A stretch of 42,939 nucleotides of DNA from the NCBI GenBank assembly GCA_949285145.1, contig CASDXQ010000023.1, positions 1-42,939 of the forward strand. The letters are read 5' to 3'. Both the position numbers and the translations under genes were made by a program. Of this stretch, positions 1 to 7,743 are shown piece after piece; positions within the stretch are counted from its first letter, which is position 1; each line of letters begins with the position of its first letter. The notes below the pieces were generated by a model. That model was not told the DNA's origin. It saw only the letters and a program-made list of their open reading frames with translations, and ran no database searches. Source of the DNA: an uncultured Spirochaetales bacterium (GTDB lineage Bacteria > Spirochaetota > Spirochaetia > Sphaerochaetales > Sphaerochaetaceae).

Positions 1-654
1 TCTGACTTTCTCGTCCTTGAACATCTTCTCGCCCTTCGGGAAGTTGTACTTCTTGCCGAGGAGGAAACAGATGAACATGAAGCCGAGACCGAGACCGATG
101 CCGGGTACAAAGCCTGCATAGAAGAGCTGTCCGATGGAAACACCGCCGCCTGCTGCAAGAGCATAGATGACCATGTTGTGTGATGGCGGAATGAGAACAC
201 CCTGACAGGCAGTGGTGACTGTAAGACCTACTGAGAACTCTCTGTCATAACCCTGCTTCTCCATCATCGGAATAACAACAGAACCAAGAGAGGAAACGTC
301 GGCAACAGCAGAACCGGAGATACCGCCGAAGAACATCGAATCGAGACAGTTAACATATGCAAGACCGCCGCGGAAACGACCTACAGCAAGGTTTGCAAGA
401 TCAACGATCTTATCGGAAATCTGGCCGACAGCCATGATTTCACCCATTACGATGAAGAACGGGATAGCAAGCATTGTGAAGTTGCTGACACCGTCGAACA
501 TCATTCTGACAATCGTAGTCGGGTTGGTACCCGGAATAAGCAGCATTGACAGGAATGTTGAAATCAACATTGCAAATGTCACAGGTACTTTGATCATCAT
601 CAAAGCGAAGAAACCGCCGATGAGGATAATTCCAGCAAGAACATTAACATCCAT
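1..654 (-). CDS. dctM: TRAP transporter large permease (DctM-like), 3' end outside window
   Basis: Large membrane subunit of a tripartite TRAP transporter, which moves an organic acid inward using an ion gradient. The 218 codons in the window begin MDVNVLAGIILIGGFFALMM and are almost wholly hydrophobic. They include family-type stretches such as AIPFFIVMGEIM, GGLAYVNCLDSMFFGGISGSA and GVLIPPSHNMVIYA. DctM proteins are usually about 425 residues, so roughly half is missing beyond the left edge. The ATG overlaps the dctQ stop as TGATG and has an AGGAGG site nine bases upstream, inside dctQ. It is the last visible gene of the dctP-dctQ-dctM operon. The substrate cannot be read from this part. 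Confidence 0.93.
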   Translation of the reverse strand, partial: MDVNVLAGIILIGGFFALMMIKVPVTFAMLISTFLSMLLIPGTNPTTIVRMMFDGVSNFTMLAIPFFIVMGEIMAVGQISDKIVDLANLAVGRFRGGLAYVNCLDSMFFGGISGSAVADVSSLGSVVIPMMEKQGYDREFSVGLTVTTACQGVLIPPSHNMVIYALAAGGGVSIGQLFYAGFVPGIGLGLGFMFICFLLGKKYNFPKGEKMFKDEKVR

Positions 655-1310
655 CAGTTATTTCCTCCTTTGCCTGAAGCAAGCTCTGCCTGCTGTTCTT
701 TTACGAGTTCCTGGTAGTCGATTTCCTTCTCACTGTAAAGAAGATCATCCGGATCAAGGATGTGGAACAGGAAAAGGAGAGAGTCAAATGTCATGATAAA
801 TCCGCCCATAGGTGCCGGGATATACTGAATCCATGTCGGCCAGCCTGTCATCGGAAGGAAACCGGGACGGAGACGTGCAATGAACATGATTCCATAATAG
901 AAAAGCATGATACCGCAGATAAGTGTGGAAAGATCCACGAGGAAATCCATGACCTTTCTGGCTTTTCCGTCCTTAGGGAATCTGTTGTAGATGATTGTGA
1001 CAGAGATATGCATATGGTCTCTGACACCGATAGCACATGCAAGGAAGGAGAAGAGCACGACAAGAAGGCGTGGAACTTCTTCTGCCCATGTGATACCTGA
1101 GTTAAAGCAGAAGCGCAGTATAACGTTCATGAAAACGGTACACAGCATGACGACAACGGCAACCTGTGCGATGCAAAGCATTATTCTGTGGCACCAGTGG
1201 TTGACAAGAATGATATAAGCCTTGGCAGGAACACCGTTTGGATAGTCTTTTTTGTTGATTACGAGCTTGTTCTTTTCCAGCCAAGCCCTAAACTTTGATT
1301 CAGAACTCAT
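654..1310 (-). CDS. dctQ: TRAP transporter small permease (DctQ-like)
   Basis: Small four-helix membrane subunit of the TRAP transporter, 218 residues. Hydrophobic segments lie near residues 35-60, 75-95, 120-145 and 165-185. FNSGITWAEEVPRLLVV is the typical DctQ stretch following helix 2. I chose the ATG at 1310, not the in-frame ATG at 1322, because a GGAGG site sits five bases before 1310 and overlaps the upstream ATG. It is preceded by the dctP gene and a strong hairpin, and overlaps dctM by one base. The length is slightly above the usual 160-200 residues because of a hydrophilic C-terminal tail (EIDYQELVKEQQAE). Confidence 0.9.
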   Translation of the reverse strand: MSSESKFRAWLEKNKLVINKKDYPNGVPAKAYIILVNHWCHRIMLCIAQVAVVVMLCTVFMNVILRFCFNSGITWAEEVPRLLVVLFSFLACAIGVRDHMHISVTIIYNRFPKDGKARKVMDFLVDLSTLICGIMLFYYGIMFIARLRPGFLPMTGWPTWIQYIPAPMGGFIMTFDSLLFLFHILDPDDLLYSEKEIDYQELVKEQQAELASGKGGNN

Positions 1311-1336
1311 CCAATCCTCCATATATAAAATCGAAT

Positions 1337-1360
1337 AAAGGGGAGAAACATCTCCCCTTT
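1337..1360 (-). promoter_or_regulatory. Intercistronic hairpin between dctP and dctQ
   Basis: A perfect 10-bp stem, AAAGGGGAGA/TCTCCCCTTT with a 4-base loop, lies between the dctP stop and the dctQ start. The sequence after it in the direction of transcription is T-rich but has no clean T-run. It therefore looks like a partial terminator or mRNA-stabilising hairpin that would make binding protein exceed permease. Confidence 0.7.
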
Positions 1361-1386
1361 TTAATAAATGTCAGGGACAGTTCTGA

Positions 1387-2391
1387 TTAAAGACCTGTGT
1401 TCATGATCTCTTCGATCATGTCCTCATAACCAGCACCATACTCTTCATAGATCGGAGCCATTCTGTCCTGGAATTCCTGGAGCTCTTCGGCTGTCGGCTC
1501 GTAAACAGTTACGCCTGCTGCAACAACCTTCTCACGTGAAGACTCTTCACGGAGTGCCCACTGTTCGATCTCATATTCCTGAGTTTCCTTAGCACATTCC
1601 TTGATGATTTCCCAGTCTTCTGCGCTTACCTTGTCGATAACTGCTTCAGAAGCAAGAAGGATTTCAGGAACTCTTGTGTGTCCGTCAAGGATGAAGTAAG
1701 GAGCTGCTTCATAGTCGCCCATTGACTCATATGTCGGCCAGTTGTTCTCAGCACCGTCGATTGTGCCCTGGCTGATAGCTGAATAAACTTCGTTAGGACC
1801 GATACCTGTAACACCGTTACCGCCGAGAAGCTGAACCATTTCAACCATCATTGCGTTGTTCTGGAGTCTGATCTTGAGACCGGCCATGTCAGCAACTGAC
1901 TGAACAGGCTTTGTTGTATAGAAGTTTCTTGCACCTGCATCGTAGTAGCAAAGACCTACAAGACCGGAACCGGAAGCCTGAATCTCTTCAAGCATTTCCT
2001 GACCGATAGGGCCATTGAGAACTTCCCACATGTGATCGCCGTCTCTGTAGAGATAAGGAAGCTGAATAACGTTGAGTGCCGGAACATAGGAAGCAACAGG
2101 AGATGCTGAAACACGGGCAAAGTCAAGATCGCCGATCTGGAGAGCTTCGATAGAACCTGTTTCCTCACCATAGAGTGTACCACCGGAATATACATCGATT
2201 GTAACTCTTCCCTCTGTTCTCTCTGCTACGAGTTCTGCGAATCTGTAGTCAGCAAGAGTTGTCGGGTATCCTTCAGCGTGAACTTCTGAAAGTGTGAGAG
2301 TGACACTGGATGTCTCGCCTGTACCGTTTGCGAATACAGGAATCATCACAGCAACGAAAACGAAAAGTACACGGGTACAAGAAAAATGCAC
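1387..2391 (-). CDS. dctP: TRAP transporter solute-binding protein (DctP family)
   Basis: Periplasmic binding protein that delivers substrate to DctQM. The mature part starts near FANGTGETSSVTLTLSE. It has the family's binding-arginine region (DMAGLKIRLQNNAMMVEM) and a GAENNWPTYESMGDYEAAPYF stretch. The N-terminus is uncertain. An upstream in-frame TTG at 2430 coincides with a probable -35 box, so I place the start at a GTG (2391-2389) only 9 bases after a TATAAT box. This gives MHFSCTRVLFVFVAVMIPVFANG as signal peptide. In another frame, an ATG at 2402 would give MKRRCIFLV, so a one-base loss in a T-run (error or mutation) is possible. The hydrophobic core and FANG cleavage site match the other binding proteins in the window. 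Family assignment is firm; the start is not. Confidence 0.85.
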   Translation of the reverse strand: MHFSCTRVLFVFVAVMIPVFANGTGETSSVTLTLSEVHAEGYPTTLADYRFAELVAERTEGRVTIDVYSGGTLYGEETGSIEALQIGDLDFARVSASPVASYVPALNVIQLPYLYRDGDHMWEVLNGPIGQEMLEEIQASGSGLVGLCYYDAGARNFYTTKPVQSVADMAGLKIRLQNNAMMVEMVQLLGGNGVTGIGPNEVYSAISQGTIDGAENNWPTYESMGDYEAAPYFILDGHTRVPEILLASEAVIDKVSAEDWEIIKECAKETQEYEIEQWALREESSREKVVAAGVTVYEPTAEELQEFQDRMAPIYEEYGAGYEDMIEEIMNTGL

Positions 2392-2400
2392 CTGCGTTTC

Positions 2401-2430
2401 ATTATAGACACACTTACGGAGATTATGCAA
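2401..2430 (-). promoter_or_regulatory. Probable dctP promoter
   Basis: Reading the minus strand, TTGCAT (2430-2425), an 18-base spacer and TATAAT (2406-2401). Just upstream, at 2445-2455, lies ATCAGTTGCAA, an 11-mer also found at 4419-4429 (opposite strand) near the cyclase operators. Confidence 0.55.
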
Positions 2431-2554
2431 ATAAATTCTAATATATCAGTTGCAAAATTTTCGACATTTCCTGCACATTTTTTGCCATCTGCCCTTTTTG
2501 TCTTTCAAATAAGACCGATATAGACTGCAGTCAGAAAAAAGCCGGCCCTGTTTC

Positions 2555-3538
2555 CTATGTAGTCTCCCTCAGCACCAGTGAACAGTCTATCTGGATATTC
2601 TTCCTGTATGATCTGTCCTCAATTGCACGGGAGAGAATATCGGCACAGGCATTGGACAGCTCCCTGAGCTTCGTATCAACTGACGAGAGACGCGGATTAG
2701 TTATGAGAGCGAACGGAGAATTGTCTGTGCCGAAGAGAGCTATGTCATCAGGAATCGATAACCCCATATCGACAAGAAACCTGACACCTCCGGCTGCAAG
2801 AGTGTCAACGGAATAAAGTATTGCATCAACCTCCGGATACATCCTGACAAGCTCTTCCGTGGCGGCAGCACCGCCGCTGAAAGAATCCTCGCATCTGAGA
2901 ATTTCACGGCTCCTCATGCCCAATTCACCGCATGCTCTTCTGTATCCGGCAAGCTTTTTCAGATTTGACGGAGTATCGTTATTGTTTATGAATGCTATAT
3001 TCCTCTTTCCTTTATTATAAAGATGAACAACGGCATCATAAGCACCCTGCTCGTCATTGGAGACCACAGAGGATACATTGGGAAGATCAAGTATGCCGTT
3101 CTGCATCACGACAGGAACCTTCGGCATATAATTCCCGATTGCCTTCATGACTTCGTCATTCTGGAAAATTGAGCCGATGAGCACAAGCGCGTCGACACGC
3201 CGTGATGAGAGAAGCTTTATATAACCGGCCATTCCTTCCTTATCGCTACCGGCATTGAAAAGGAGTGAACAGTAGCCTTTCTCTAGGAAATGCTGCTCTA
3301 TCATGTACGCACCTTCAATATGGTGCTGGTTACGGATATCGCTGACAAGGATGCCTATCATGCGGCTTGACTGGTTCACAAGACCCTTTGCGGCTTCGTT
3401 TATGGAAAAGTTCGATTCGCTCAGCGCTTTTTCAACCTTTTCCCTTGTCTTCGCATTTATGCCAGGCCGCTTATTTATTACACGGCTTACGGTACTTGCA
3501 GAGACGCCGACCTGCCTTGCGATATCATATATTGTCAT
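2555..3538 (-). CDS. LacI-family transcriptional regulator
   Basis: DNA-binding repressor with a sugar-binding-protein-like effector domain, 327 residues. The N-terminus MTIYDIARQVGVSASTVSRVINKRPGINAKTREKV is the LacI HTH plus hinge region. The effector domain starts at RMIGILVSDIRNQH, and a typical GTDNSPFALITNPRLSSVD stretch follows near the C-terminus. The ATG at 3538 is chosen because a GGAG site lies nine bases upstream; a TTG further upstream would place that site inside the gene. It sits between the TRAP operon and the cyclase gene, and is separated from the latter by a terminator. It may control the TRAP genes, but that is inference from position. Confidence 0.92.
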   Translation of the reverse strand: MTIYDIARQVGVSASTVSRVINKRPGINAKTREKVEKALSESNFSINEAAKGLVNQSSRMIGILVSDIRNQHHIEGAYMIEQHFLEKGYCSLLFNAGSDKEGMAGYIKLLSSRRVDALVLIGSIFQNDEVMKAIGNYMPKVPVVMQNGILDLPNVSSVVSNDEQGAYDAVVHLYNKGKRNIAFINNNDTPSNLKKLAGYRRACGELGMRSREILRCEDSFSGGAAATEELVRMYPEVDAILYSVDTLAAGGVRFLVDMGLSIPDDIALFGTDNSPFALITNPRLSSVDTKLRELSNACADILSRAIEDRSYRKNIQIDCSLVLRETT

Positions 3539-3556
3539 ACAGATATACTCCTTCAG

Positions 3557-3585
3557 CAAAAAATAAGGGCGGCATCACCGCCCTT
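3557..3585 (-). terminator. Rho-independent terminator after the cyclase gene
   Basis: On the minus strand, AAGGGCGG, a 5-base loop, CCGCCCTT, then ATTTTTT. It lies between the cyclase stop and the downstream LacI start, so the two are separate units. Confidence 0.85.
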
Positions 3586-3607
3586 CTCATTATCTTAGAT
3601 ATGTGAA

Positions 3608-4294
3608 TCAGTTGTCAAATTCACTGAGACCTTCAATCGCATATGCTCTTACCGGGCAGGAGTCGAGTCCTATGATCGGAAGCGGTGCATATGACATGAA
3701 GAACACATCCTTCTTCAGCTGATCGAGGTTCTTGAGAACTTCGAGGAAGACAATGTTGTGTGCAAGCAGGATATCATGGAAAGGCTTCACATCCTCGTTG
3801 CGGTTCTCGATTGAGACACCGTCGCCGAAACCGATGCACTTTGCATTGTGATCAAGGAACCACTGCGCAGTCTCGCCGTTGACAAGAAGTCTCTTGTCCT
3901 CAGGTGTGTTTGTCTTTTCCGTGAACGGAGGAAGCTTGTGCGGACTGTCGATGATGACAATGGTGCCGTCCTTCATCTTCGGCAGGCAGTACTTGTCAAG
4001 CAGCTCTGCCGTGATGTAGCTGTTTGCGGGAGCATCGATATTCACGTAAATCGCACGTCCCATGAACTGAGTGAAAGGAACTTCCGCTACGCTCGGCCAG
4101 TTGTCATCATGATGATACGGGCATTCGCAGTGTGTGCCGAGGTGGCTGGTGAGGTCCATGATTGTATGATAATCAGGAATAGGTCCGCCTGTGTTGAAGC
4201 GGTAGAGATGACACCTTCTTGTCTCTGTCTTCGGATCAAGTGTCTTTGTCAGATCAACGATGCGCAGATTACCCATTGTGTAAACGCAATCCAT
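3608..4294 (-). CDS. Cyclase-family metal-dependent hydrolase (kynurenine formamidase fold)
   Basis: 228-residue member of the cyclase family, which includes kynurenine formamidase and other amide or lactone hydrolases. The metal-binding motif HLGTHCECPYHH is at residues 51-62, matching the family pattern HxGTHxExPxH. Further family features are IVDLTKTLDP at the start and IGLDSCPVRAYAIEGL near the end. The ATG at 4294 is preferred over 4300 because GGAGG is seven bases before the former and one before the latter. The gene has its own promoter between two palindromic operators, directly downstream of a LacI gene. The substrate is unknown; nearby TRAP genes suggest a carboxylated compound, which is only inference. 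Confidence 0.88.
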   Translation of the reverse strand: MDCVYTMGNLRIVDLTKTLDPKTETRRCHLYRFNTGGPIPDYHTIMDLTSHLGTHCECPYHHDDNWPSVAEVPFTQFMGRAIYVNIDAPANSYITAELLDKYCLPKMKDGTIVIIDSPHKLPPFTEKTNTPEDKRLLVNGETAQWFLDHNAKCIGFGDGVSIENRNEDVKPFHDILLAHNIVFLEVLKNLDQLKKDVFFMSYAPLPIIGLDSCPVRAYAIEGLSEFDN

Positions 4295-4327
4295 TTTCAT
4301 TCCTCCCTGGAAATATTTTCATCTTCT

Positions 4328-4408
4328 ATTGCAATCGATTGCAATACTTATGCTTTGAGAGTACAGCGGAATATTAAACCTGTCAAGAGAAATTTAGCAA
4401 TCGATTGC
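4328..4408 (-). promoter_or_regulatory. Cyclase promoter between two LacI-type operators
   Basis: The minus strand carries TTGACA (4386-4381), a 17-base spacer and TACTCT (4363-4358). A perfect 18-bp palindrome ATTGCAATCGATTGCAAT lies downstream at 4328-4345. A second copy of its core, GCAATCGATTGC, lies upstream at 4397-4408. Centre-to-centre distance is 66 bp, about six helical turns, so looping is possible. The central CG with TTGCAA half-sites is typical of LacI-family operators. A further TTGCAA half-site is at 4419-4424, at the end of the LacI gene. Confidence 0.8.
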
Positions 4409-4429
4409 AAACAGATGATTGCAACTGAT

Positions 4430-5467
4430 TCAGACTTCTGCAAGAGTAAGGCCTTCGGCAAAAGAGTAATCGATGTAACAAATCGAGGAATCATTATTGT
4501 TACCGCTGATCAGATCAAAAAGCAGCTTTGCGGCAAGCGTGCCTTTGTCGAGTGCGCTGTGCCTTACTGTCGTCAGAGTCTCTGTGAGTCCGAGATCACT
4601 TTCTATTCCGTCAAAACCGATTACCGATATATCCTGAGGAACCTTCACGCCCCTTTCCCTGAATCTCTGGATCATGCCCATTGCGACAATATCGGCAAGC
4701 ACGATCACACAGGTGGAAGACAGAAGCCCCTCATCAATTATCCTGTCGGCACACTTCACGCCGGATTCAAATGTCGTCTCACACTCAAGTTTCGGCATCG
4801 AATCAAAATCAAGACCGTACTCGCTCATGGCCTGAGAATAGCCGATGAATTTCTCACGTGTGGTCGAATTGATCTTTGCCGGTCTGTCTTTGTATATATT
4901 CTGTCCGAAATATACAAAGATGAAACTGCGGTGTCCTTTTTCAAGAGCCCTGCCTATCTGCAGTTTTGCAGCGGCCCTGTTGTTTATATTCACGCTTGTG
5001 AGTTCAGGATCTTCTTCCCCGTCTATCACCACGATAGGCATATGACGCTGCCTCAGAACATCCTGGATTCCAAGGTCAACAGGAATTCCGATCGTGATGA
5101 ACCCGTCAACCATGGCTGACTTGACAGCTTCCGATAACGAGGAGCGCAGAGGCGGGATTATATTCAATGAGTAGCCGTTCTCCTCACACACGCTGCCCAC
5201 TCCTTTTATTATTCCCTGCATATGAGGATTGCTCAGGTTCACGGAAAGATGCTGCGGAAGAAGGAATCCTATTACATAATGCCGGCCGAGGGAGAAGTTT
5301 CTTGCCGTCGGATCAGGAAGATAATCCAGCTCACGGGCCGCCTTCATGACCATCTCATATGTTTCCCTGGTTATCTTGTGCGGTGCGCTGAAAGCATATG
5401 AAACGGTGGCCTTGCTGACCCCGCACTTTTCAGCTATGTTGCGCATTGTCGCCTTTCTCTGTTTCAT
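4430..5467 (-). CDS. LacI-family transcriptional regulator
   Basis: 345-residue LacI-type repressor. The HTH reads MRNIAEKCGVSKATVSYAFSAPHKITRETYEMV from residue 8. The effector domain begins at YVIGFLLPQHLSVN. GFDGIESDLGLTETLTTVRHS is the usual C-terminal LacI stretch. GGGGAAG lies just before the ATG. It is followed by the cyclase gene on the same strand, with two strong palindromic operators in the 135-bp gap. This regulator is the obvious candidate to bind them, by position only. Confidence 0.92.
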   Translation of the reverse strand: MKQRKATMRNIAEKCGVSKATVSYAFSAPHKITRETYEMVMKAARELDYLPDPTARNFSLGRHYVIGFLLPQHLSVNLSNPHMQGIIKGVGSVCEENGYSLNIIPPLRSSLSEAVKSAMVDGFITIGIPVDLGIQDVLRQRHMPIVVIDGEEDPELTSVNINNRAAAKLQIGRALEKGHRSFIFVYFGQNIYKDRPAKINSTTREKFIGYSQAMSEYGLDFDSMPKLECETTFESGVKCADRIIDEGLLSSTCVIVLADIVAMGMIQRFRERGVKVPQDISVIGFDGIESDLGLTETLTTVRHSALDKGTLAAKLLFDLISGNNNDSSICYIDYSFAEGLTLAEV

Positions 5468-5550
5468 TTCTTCCCCTTAAATATGCAAGATTATCACCTA
5501 TTTAAGCACAATTCAGAATAATTCTACAGACCTGAGATACGGCTGCAGGA

Positions 5551-5591
5551 GAAAAAGTCCTCTTCCTTATGTATTGCGGCGGGAAGAGGAC
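5551..5591 (-). terminator. Terminator of the sugar ABC/MBL operon
   Basis: Minus strand: GTCCTCTTCC, a 15-base loop, GGAAGAGGAC, then TTTTTC, 16 bases after the MBL gene stop. It closes the transcription unit that starts at 9945. Confidence 0.85.
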
Positions 5592-5606
5592 AAGAAATGA
5601 AGAAAC

Positions 5607-6911
5607 CTATCTGATCTTCGAGTGCGTCAGAACGATTGAGGCCCGTCCCAGACTGACTTTGTATGCCATCTCCGTACTCTGGTCCATAGACGGGAACCTG
5701 CAGCTTTCATAGCCTCTGCCATCCAGAAGATTCTGACAGAGTCTGATCATGTCCTCAACGACATTCCACGAAAGCGGATGATAATTCACAAGGACATTCT
5801 CCCAGTCGGATTCCTGAATCGTGTGTCCGCCCCAGAAAATGAAGTCGGAACAGGCAGTCCTGTATTTATCATGGAAATATCTGAGCTTTTCAAGGTATTC
5901 ACTGACACAAAGCGCATAATCATGGACAAGGAGGACGACAGTACCGGATCCGAAAGCATCCCCGGAGAATATGCGTCGTCCCTCCAGGTCAATCAGAACG
6001 GTGCTTCCGGGAGTGTGTCCGCCAAGATCCTCAGTCCTGAACGTCCTGCTGCCGATGACAATGTCTTCCCCGCCTTTAATATATTTTATGTTTTTCCCCT
6101 CAAGCTCACCTGCCCCATACATTTCCTGAAGCAGCGCCTTGTCTTTCCCAGGGAAAAAGACATTGTCGAATTCCCCCAGGTTGCCGATATGGTCGCTATG
6201 TCCATGAGTGATGATGACGCTCACAGGCTTATCCGTTATACAGCGGATGACCGGAAGAATTCCTCCCTTCACTCTTGATCCTGTGTCAATAAGCGCAGCT
6301 TCATCACCGCACTCGACAAGATAGAAACCGTCTATTTCTCCGACATATATGCTCCACAGTCCGTCCCCTTCATACTCCGCCCTTACCTGATCGCACTTGC
6401 GCTTTGAGCTGACGAAGCGCCACCAGTTTTCAGAAAACAAAGCATGAGCACAAGCCGAGACAACAGTATTGAAGCCGGCTTTTCTGAACATATAGGAAAC
6501 ATCTTTTTCATGTTTTGCACTGCTCGATATGCTGAATACCGGAATCTCATTGAAAAGTCTGTATCTTCTGTCGTAGTCCAGTTCATCCGCAATGACGGTA
6601 AATGATGAGAATGACCTCGGTACAGAACTCAGTATGTCCACCGCAGTGCGCACTCCTCCGTTTTTTGCAATCATATGCCAGGCGGAATTGTCTGACAGGA
6701 CAGGGCCCAGATCCTTCTTGAACAGTGCAAGCACACCATAGTTGCACTTCGCTCCTTCTTCGATGAAAACCATATGAGCCGGCGTCATTGCCGATACACG
6801 GTTTTTCAGACTGTCCATTTCATCAGGATCGAATCCGGCGAAGCAGAACAAGGGAGTGTTTCTGTCATGGCAGATTGCCACCTCATAATAAATACCATCA
6901 GTGTATTTCAT
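5607..6911 (-). CDS. MBL-fold metallo-hydrolase with an extra N-terminal domain
   Basis: 434-residue protein. The second half is a metallo-beta-lactamase-fold hydrolase: ALIDTG at 206-211, the metal motif HGHSDH at 236-241, then GGHTPGSTVLID and IFSGDAFGSG, and a final WGGH. These give the residues for two metal ions. The first 180 residues are an alpha/beta-like domain that I do not recognise; ACAHALFSENWW near its end vaguely recalls the histidine end of an esterase. No signal peptide is visible, so it is probably cytoplasmic. GGAGAG precedes the ATG by five bases. It is the last gene of a sugar ABC operon, 16 bases after the permease, and is followed by a terminator. It may act on the imported compound; this is inference. 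Confidence 0.8.
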   Translation of the reverse strand: MKYTDGIYYEVAICHDRNTPLFCFAGFDPDEMDSLKNRVSAMTPAHMVFIEEGAKCNYGVLALFKKDLGPVLSDNSAWHMIAKNGGVRTAVDILSSVPRSFSSFTVIADELDYDRRYRLFNEIPVFSISSSAKHEKDVSYMFRKAGFNTVVSACAHALFSENWWRFVSSKRKCDQVRAEYEGDGLWSIYVGEIDGFYLVECGDEAALIDTGSRVKGGILPVIRCITDKPVSVIITHGHSDHIGNLGEFDNVFFPGKDKALLQEMYGAGELEGKNIKYIKGGEDIVIGSRTFRTEDLGGHTPGSTVLIDLEGRRIFSGDAFGSGTVVLLVHDYALCVSEYLEKLRYFHDKYRTACSDFIFWGGHTIQESDWENVLVNYHPLSWNVVEDMIRLCQNLLDGRGYESCRFPSMDQSTEMAYKVSLGRASIVLTHSKIR

Positions 6912-6927
6912 TTTTTCTCTCCATATC

Positions 6928-7743
6928 TCACTGCTTTACGGCACCGGCTGTGATACCGGATGTTATGTATCTCTGTGTGAACAGATATACGATGACAATA
7001 GGAATGATGGAAATAACCAGTGCTGCCATAAAGAGATTCCAGTTCGACTGCGTTGATCCCTTGAATATGTACATATTGACAGTGATCGTTCTGAGCGCGG
7101 AATCGCTTATCAGGATGCTCGGCATAAGAAAATCATTCCATGTCCAGAGGAAGAACAGCACGACAATCGTGACCGTAGTGGGCAGGACAAGAGGAAAATA
7201 AATCTGCCATATCAGTCTCAGCGTACCGCATCCGTCGATGGTGGCAGCCTCCTCCAGTGAAAGCGGTACCGTTTTGAGGAATCCGAAATATGTGAATATA
7301 CCAAACGCACAGTGAAAGCCGGAATAAAGAATGATGAGTGTGATCAGGCTGTTGTTCATATTGAGGTTCGTCATCATCACAGACAGTGCGATCATTATTG
7401 TATGGAACGGTATTATCTGCCCGAGAGAAAAAAGAAGATAGAATCCTGTCTGTTTTTTTCCTCTCAGATGGGAAATACCGAATGAGGCAAAAAATGAGAT
7501 TATCGTACAGACGATAACCGTGCAGATGGTGACGAAAAGACTGTTCCTGACTGCGACACCGTAATTCATCAGGCGTGCTGCTTCAGCGAAGTTACCCAGA
7601 TAAAGGGACTTTGGCAGCGTGACAAATGATTTGATGACCTCGTCATATGTTTTGAATGAGTTCATCACCAGAATGAAAACAGGAAGCATAAAAAGAATGC
7701 CAAGTACAAAAAGAACAATGCTGGATGCTTTTCTCTTTCTCAT
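6928..7743 (-). CDS. Carbohydrate ABC transporter permease (MalG type, CUT1)
   Basis: 271-residue inner-membrane permease with about six helices. The ATPase-coupling EAA loop reads LEEAATIDGCGTLRLIWQIYFPLVLPT. The C-terminal QRYITSGITAGAVKQ is the typical MalG-type end of CUT1 permeases. It overlaps the upstream permease by one base (TGATG). No ATPase gene is present in this operon, so a shared MsmK/UgpC-type ATPase encoded elsewhere probably powers it. Confidence 0.92.
   Translation of the reverse strand: MRKRKASSIVLFVLGILFMLPVFILVMNSFKTYDEVIKSFVTLPKSLYLGNFAEAARLMNYGVAVRNSLFVTICTVIVCTIISFFASFGISHLRGKKQTGFYLLFSLGQIIPFHTIMIALSVMMTNLNMNNSLITLIILYSGFHCAFGIFTYFGFLKTVPLSLEEAATIDGCGTLRLIWQIYFPLVLPTTVTIVVLFFLWTWNDFLMPSILISDSALRTITVNMYIFKGSTQSNWNLFMAALVISIIPIVIVYLFTQRYITSGITAGAVKQ

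Noticed and set aside
2523..2532. GACTGCAGTC palindrome downstream of the first LacI gene
   Set aside because: Only 10 bp with no loop and no useful T-tract or promoter around it; likely chance.
3848..5119. A 423-codon open frame on the plus strand
   Set aside because: It is antisense to the cyclase and LacI genes, has low-complexity mixed composition and runs through the operators between them. Both opposite genes have clear family motifs and ribosome sites.
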